NCBI RefSeq assembly: GCF_002807035.1
Contig: NZ_NIUC01000001.1
Coordinates: forward strand, 310,001 to 374,000
Reading direction: 5' to 3'
Source: Algoriphagus formosus
GTDB lineage: Bacteria; Bacteroidota; Bacteroidia; Cytophagales; Cyclobacteriaceae
DNA: 64,000 bases
Shown here: in pieces, positions 61,022 through 64,000 of the stretch
Layout of the letters: the number at the start of each line of letters is the position of its first letter
Numbering within the stretch: position 1 is the stretch's first letter
Made by a program: the position numbers and the translations under genes
The notes under the pieces: generated by a model
What the model was told of the DNA's origin: nothing
The model's database searches: none
The model's input: the letters and a program-made list of their open reading frames with translations, nothing else

Positions 61022-63511
61022 ATGATTATTCTTAATCCCGATTCCTTCGACCTTCCTGTATCTGAAATCATCCCTGAGGTCAAAAATCATCTATCCAAAG
61101 CCAATTCCCTGATCATTCAAGCTCCTCCTGGTGCGGGAAAGAGTACGCTTTTACCATTAGCCCTGCTTGAAGAAGAGTGGCTCAAAGGAAAGAAAATCTT
61201 GATGCTCGAACCTAGACGTCTAGCCACCAAGTCCATTGCAACTAGAATGGCTGATATGATTGGTGAAAAAGTGGGTGAAACGGTGGGCTATCGAATTAGA
61301 TTTGAATCAGCGATTTCGGAAAAAACACGTTTGGAAGTCATCACAGAGGGAATTCTAACCAGAATGATGCATCAAGACAATGCATTGGAGGAAATCGGCT
61401 TGTTGATATTTGATGAATTCCATGAGCGGAATCTCTTTTCTGAAGTAGGACTTGCGCTAGCAAGAGAGATTCAAGAGATACTTAGACCGGATTTGAGGAT
61501 TCTCCTGATGTCTGCGACCATCGACACGATGGAACTTTCCTCTTTACTCCATGCGAATGTACTTGAAAGTAAGGGAAGGCAGTTTCCTGTGGAAGTTAAT
61601 TACTTGAACCCAATCGATGAATATGCAATTGGGGAGGATACCGCTCGACAAATCATTCCTTTGACTGAGAAGCATGAAGGAGATTTTTTAGTTTTCTTAC
61701 CTGGACAAGGGGAAATAAGAAAGGCCCAAACCATTCTTAGACAGGCTTTGCCCAATGACCTTATTTTACCACTTTATGGACAGCTCCCTCCTGCCGATCA
61801 GCAAAGAGCTATTTTACCCAATCCACAAGGAAAAAGAAAAATAGTTTTATCAACCGATATAGCCGAAACCTCACTTACCATAGAAGGGATTCGGGTGGTA
61901 GTAGATTCAGGATTTGCCAAATCAAATAAATTTGACCCGCGTTCAGGCCTTTCTCGTTTGGTTTTGCATCGAATCAGTAAGGATTCAGCTGATCAAAGAA
62001 GTGGAAGAGCCGGAAGGCTTTCTTCAGGCCACTCCTACCGGCTTTGGAATAAAGGCATTCAGAGTCAATTGGCAGATTTTAGAACTCCTGAGCTGTTGGA
62101 GGCTGACCTGACCGGAATGGTATTGGACATGATAGCCTGGGGCAAGGATAATATTCAAGAAATGGCTTGGCTTACTCCCCCACCAAAAGCTAGCATAGCA
62201 CAATCTGAAAAGGTGTTGGAGGCGATCGAAGCGATTGAAAATGGTCAGATTACAGCCCATGGAAAAGCCATTCAAACTTTACCCCTACAGCCAAGAATAG
62301 CACATATGCTGCTCTATGCGAAAGAAAATGGACAGTTGGAATTAGCCACTGATGTGGCTGCTATCCTGGAGGAGCGAGATCCTTTGGGAGCTGATGCGGG
62401 AGTAGATATCAATTTGCGCGTAGAAGCCCTGAGGAGGTATAGAGATCGTGGAGTAAGCATATCCAGAATCAAAAAAATAGAAAAGGTAGCTGCACAATAC
62501 AGGAAAATCTTTCAGGTTACGCCAGAAAATTCGCCAGTTGATCCTTGGGCAACCGGACTTTTGCTAGCGTATGCCTACCCGGAACGGATCGCCGCAGCAC
62601 GTCCTGGAAACAATGCTCAGTTTCAATTGGCGAATGGTAAAATTGCTCAAATCGGTCACCGAGATGATTTGGCTCATGAATCTTGGCTGGCCGTGGCCCA
62701 GGTGGATGCGAGAGAAGGAATGGGCAAAATATGGTTAGCCGCCCCCTTGAATCCGAAGGATCTTGCACCCATGCTTAAGACTCGAGAAGTTTTAGAATGG
62801 GACCGAAAAAAGGGTGGACTTATAGCGGAGACCGAAGTGCGAATTGGGGCGATTATTTTGGGAAAAAGACCACTCAAATCATTCAATCCAGAATTAGCCA
62901 AGGAAGCCATTGTTAGGGCTATTCAGGAAGATGGCCAGTATTTATTGGATTGGAATGAGGAAACCCTACAGCTAATTTACCGGGTACAATCGATTAGAAA
63001 TTGGAATAATGATCCATCCTGGCCAGATTGGTCGGTTCAAAACCTCTGTAAAAATGCAACTGATTGGCTATCTCCCTATTTGATAGATATTTCGAAAAAT
63101 GAAGATCTCAAAAAGCTTAATTTAAAAGATATACTACTTCATTCTCTTTCCTTCGAGCAGCAGCAAATGCTAGCACAACTTGCTCCAGAAAAAATAGAAG
63201 TGCCCTCAGGAAGCAAGATTAAAATTGAATACCAAGAAGAAGGTTTGCAACCCCGACTATCCGTAAGATTGCAGGAGCTTTTTGGTTTGATAGATACTCC
63301 AAGGATAAATCAGGGGAAAAATGCTTTACTTCTTGAAATGCTTTCACCGGGCTTTAAGCCAGTGCAATTGACTCAAGATTTAAAAAGCTTTTGGTCAAAC
63401 GGCTATTTTGAAGTGAGAAAAGAACTGAAAAGAAGGTATCCCAAACACGAGTGGCCTGAAAATCCATTAGAAGCTGAGGCTGTTAGGGGTGTGAAAAAGA
63501 AAAGAGATTAA
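61022..63511 (+). CDS. hrpB: ATP-dependent helicase HrpB
   Basis: 829 residues, DEAH-box helicase. Walker A is APPGAGKSTLLPLAL (35-48), the DEAH-type box is Asp131-Glu-Phe-His134 in FDEFHERN, motif III is MSATID, and motif VI is QRSGRAGR. The C-terminal half is the HrpB-specific part ending in the HrpB_C region (LDWNEETLQLIYRVQSIRNW...WPDWS, LSVRLQELFGL and KSFWSNGYFEVRKELKRRYPKHEWPENP). Length is typical. A TATCTTTG just before the ATG resembles a -7 element, which would make the messenger leaderless; no good -33 TTG is present. The stop overlaps by four bases with the convergent next gene. Confidence 0.95.
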   Translation: MIILNPDSFDLPVSEIIPEVKNHLSKANSLIIQAPPGAGKSTLLPLALLEEEWLKGKKILMLEPRRLATKSIATRMADMIGEKVGETVGYRIRFESAISEKTRLEVITEGILTRMMHQDNALEEIGLLIFDEFHERNLFSEVGLALAREIQEILRPDLRILLMSATIDTMELSSLLHANVLESKGRQFPVEVNYLNPIDEYAIGEDTARQIIPLTEKHEGDFLVFLPGQGEIRKAQTILRQALPNDLILPLYGQLPPADQQRAILPNPQGKRKIVLSTDIAETSLTIEGIRVVVDSGFAKSNKFDPRSGLSRLVLHRISKDSADQRSGRAGRLSSGHSYRLWNKGIQSQLADFRTPELLEADLTGMVLDMIAWGKDNIQEMAWLTPPPKASIAQSEKVLEAIEAIENGQITAHGKAIQTLPLQPRIAHMLLYAKENGQLELATDVAAILEERDPLGADAGVDINLRVEALRRYRDRGVSISRIKKIEKVAAQYRKIFQVTPENSPVDPWATGLLLAYAYPERIAAARPGNNAQFQLANGKIAQIGHRDDLAHESWLAVAQVDAREGMGKIWLAAPLNPKDLAPMLKTREVLEWDRKKGGLIAETEVRIGAIILGKRPLKSFNPELAKEAIVRAIQEDGQYLLDWNEETLQLIYRVQSIRNWNNDPSWPDWSVQNLCKNATDWLSPYLIDISKNEDLKKLNLKDILLHSLSFEQQQMLAQLAPEKIEVPSGSKIKIEYQEEGLQPRLSVRLQELFGLIDTPRINQGKNALLLEMLSPGFKPVQLTQDLKSFWSNGYFEVRKELKRRYPKHEWPENPLEAEAVRGVKKKRD

Positions 63512-64000
63512 TCCTCTAAATGGTCCAGGAAATCTAAAAGCTGCAGGAATGAAGCGATAGTAAATGGAGTCATGCCCGTCTTTTTAATTTCCTCTAAATA
63601 AATATCCCGTAAAACCGGATAATCATCGGGATTATAAATTCTGGCTAAGGTTACCCCACGAAAAACGTAATACACAAAGTTTTGTGTCCTAAACACTTTT
63701 TCTTTTCGATCTGCAAAAGCTTTCTCAAGGTTTTCCGGAATGATCATTTCGTCCATCCAATGAAATCCATGACCCACAAAAAACTTCTCTGCAGCCATAA
63801 TTGATTGAGCCAGCTGTGAATTTGAGTTTAAGACAAAACGCTTAGGAAGCTCTTTCCCTATTTTGTCAGGACTTTGGATAAGAGTAATGGATCGACGGGA
63901 ATAATCACTTAAGCTCGGGAGAAATTTATGGATGATTTCCTCAACCTGATGAATTCTTACCCCCAAATTATATTCTAAATAGCTCACATCTGGATATTCA
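63508..64000 (-). CDS. unknown protein, 5' end beyond the window
   Basis: The minus-strand frame is open to the right edge (residues EYPDV precede the GTG at 63987), so the gene almost surely begins outside the window. The visible 163 residues are mixed alpha/beta with no recognised family: SRRSITLIQSPDKIGKELPKRFVLNSNSQLAQSIMAAEKFFVGHGFHWMDE and a C-terminal helical part ending in FLQLLDFLDHLED. No signal or membrane helix is seen in this part. It ends inside the stop region of hrpB. Confidence 0.7.
   Translation of the reverse strand, partial: EYPDVSYLEYNLGVRIHQVEEIIHKFLPSLSDYSRRSITLIQSPDKIGKELPKRFVLNSNSQLAQSIMAAEKFFVGHGFHWMDEMIIPENLEKAFADRKEKVFRTQNFVYYVFRGVTLARIYNPDDYPVLRDIYLEEIKKTGMTPFTIASFLQLLDFLDHLED

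Overview
The window looks like a piece of a Bacteroidota chromosome, most likely a marine or freshwater Cytophagales member of the Cyclobacteriaceae/Algoriphagus type. This rests on protein families typical of the phylum (DUF349, DUF2911, DUF6155, LytTR pairs, ThuA lipoproteins), promoters of the TTG-N19/20-TAnnTTTG kind before the tRNA and glnS, weak or absent Shine-Dalgarno sequences, and a generally AT-rich background. Genus assignment is inference.

Layout. 1-5.2 kb: 3' part of a DUF349 gene, tRNA-Thr(TGT) with its own promoter and terminator, a TPR sensor kinase and a small secreted protein, then a repeat-rich spacer. 5.2-11.8 kb: a divergently transcribed unit in which an AraC regulator faces a three-gene operon (large ThuA/dehydrogenase/cupredoxin lipoprotein, TIM-barrel sugar epimerase, Gfo/Idh/MocA oxidoreductase), likely for sugar or polyol catabolism. 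11.8-14.3 kb: LytS/LytR-type two-component system plus a small membrane protein. 14.8-20.4 kb: DASS anion transporter and three outer-membrane or exported proteins.

20.4-33.5 kb is the accessory region. On the minus strand, a MalT-like LuxR regulator is followed by a short conserved protein, two tandem D-aminoacylase-like lipoproteins, an amidohydrolase, an M81 (MlrC-like) peptidase and two serine beta-lactamase-fold hydrolases. The hydrolases are much richer in GC than their surroundings, yet both carry almost the same AT-rich signal peptide. Both ends of the region hold decayed copies of its own genes: an amidohydrolase 3' end directly after the last hydrolase, and a D-aminoacylase piece beyond the regulator. 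The gene set recalls MlrB plus MlrC of microcystin breakdown and may serve breakdown of D-residue-containing or cyclic peptides.

33.8-45.1 kb is a compact plus-strand beta-1,3-glucan locus: secreted clan-A glycosidase, large phosphorylase of GH94/GH149/GH161 type, GH3, lipoprotein GH17, a sugar symporter fused to an intact GH17 domain, and a free cytoplasmic GH17. It suggests import of laminarin oligosaccharides coupled to cytoplasmic cleavage and phosphorolysis. No SusC/SusD pair lies in the window.

45.2-64 kb is mostly housekeeping: DUF6155, sterol desaturase-type hydroxylase, XdhC and MobA-like molybdenum cofactor genes, Uma2 protein, cysteine desulfurase, two more Gfo/Idh/MocA enzymes, glnS, a two-subunit molybdenum hydroxylase (IorAB-like, probably the client of XdhC/MobA), an MBL-fold lipid hydrolase-like protein, DUF2911 protein, a HepT/MntA-type pair, hrpB, and the 3' part of an unknown gene running off the right edge.
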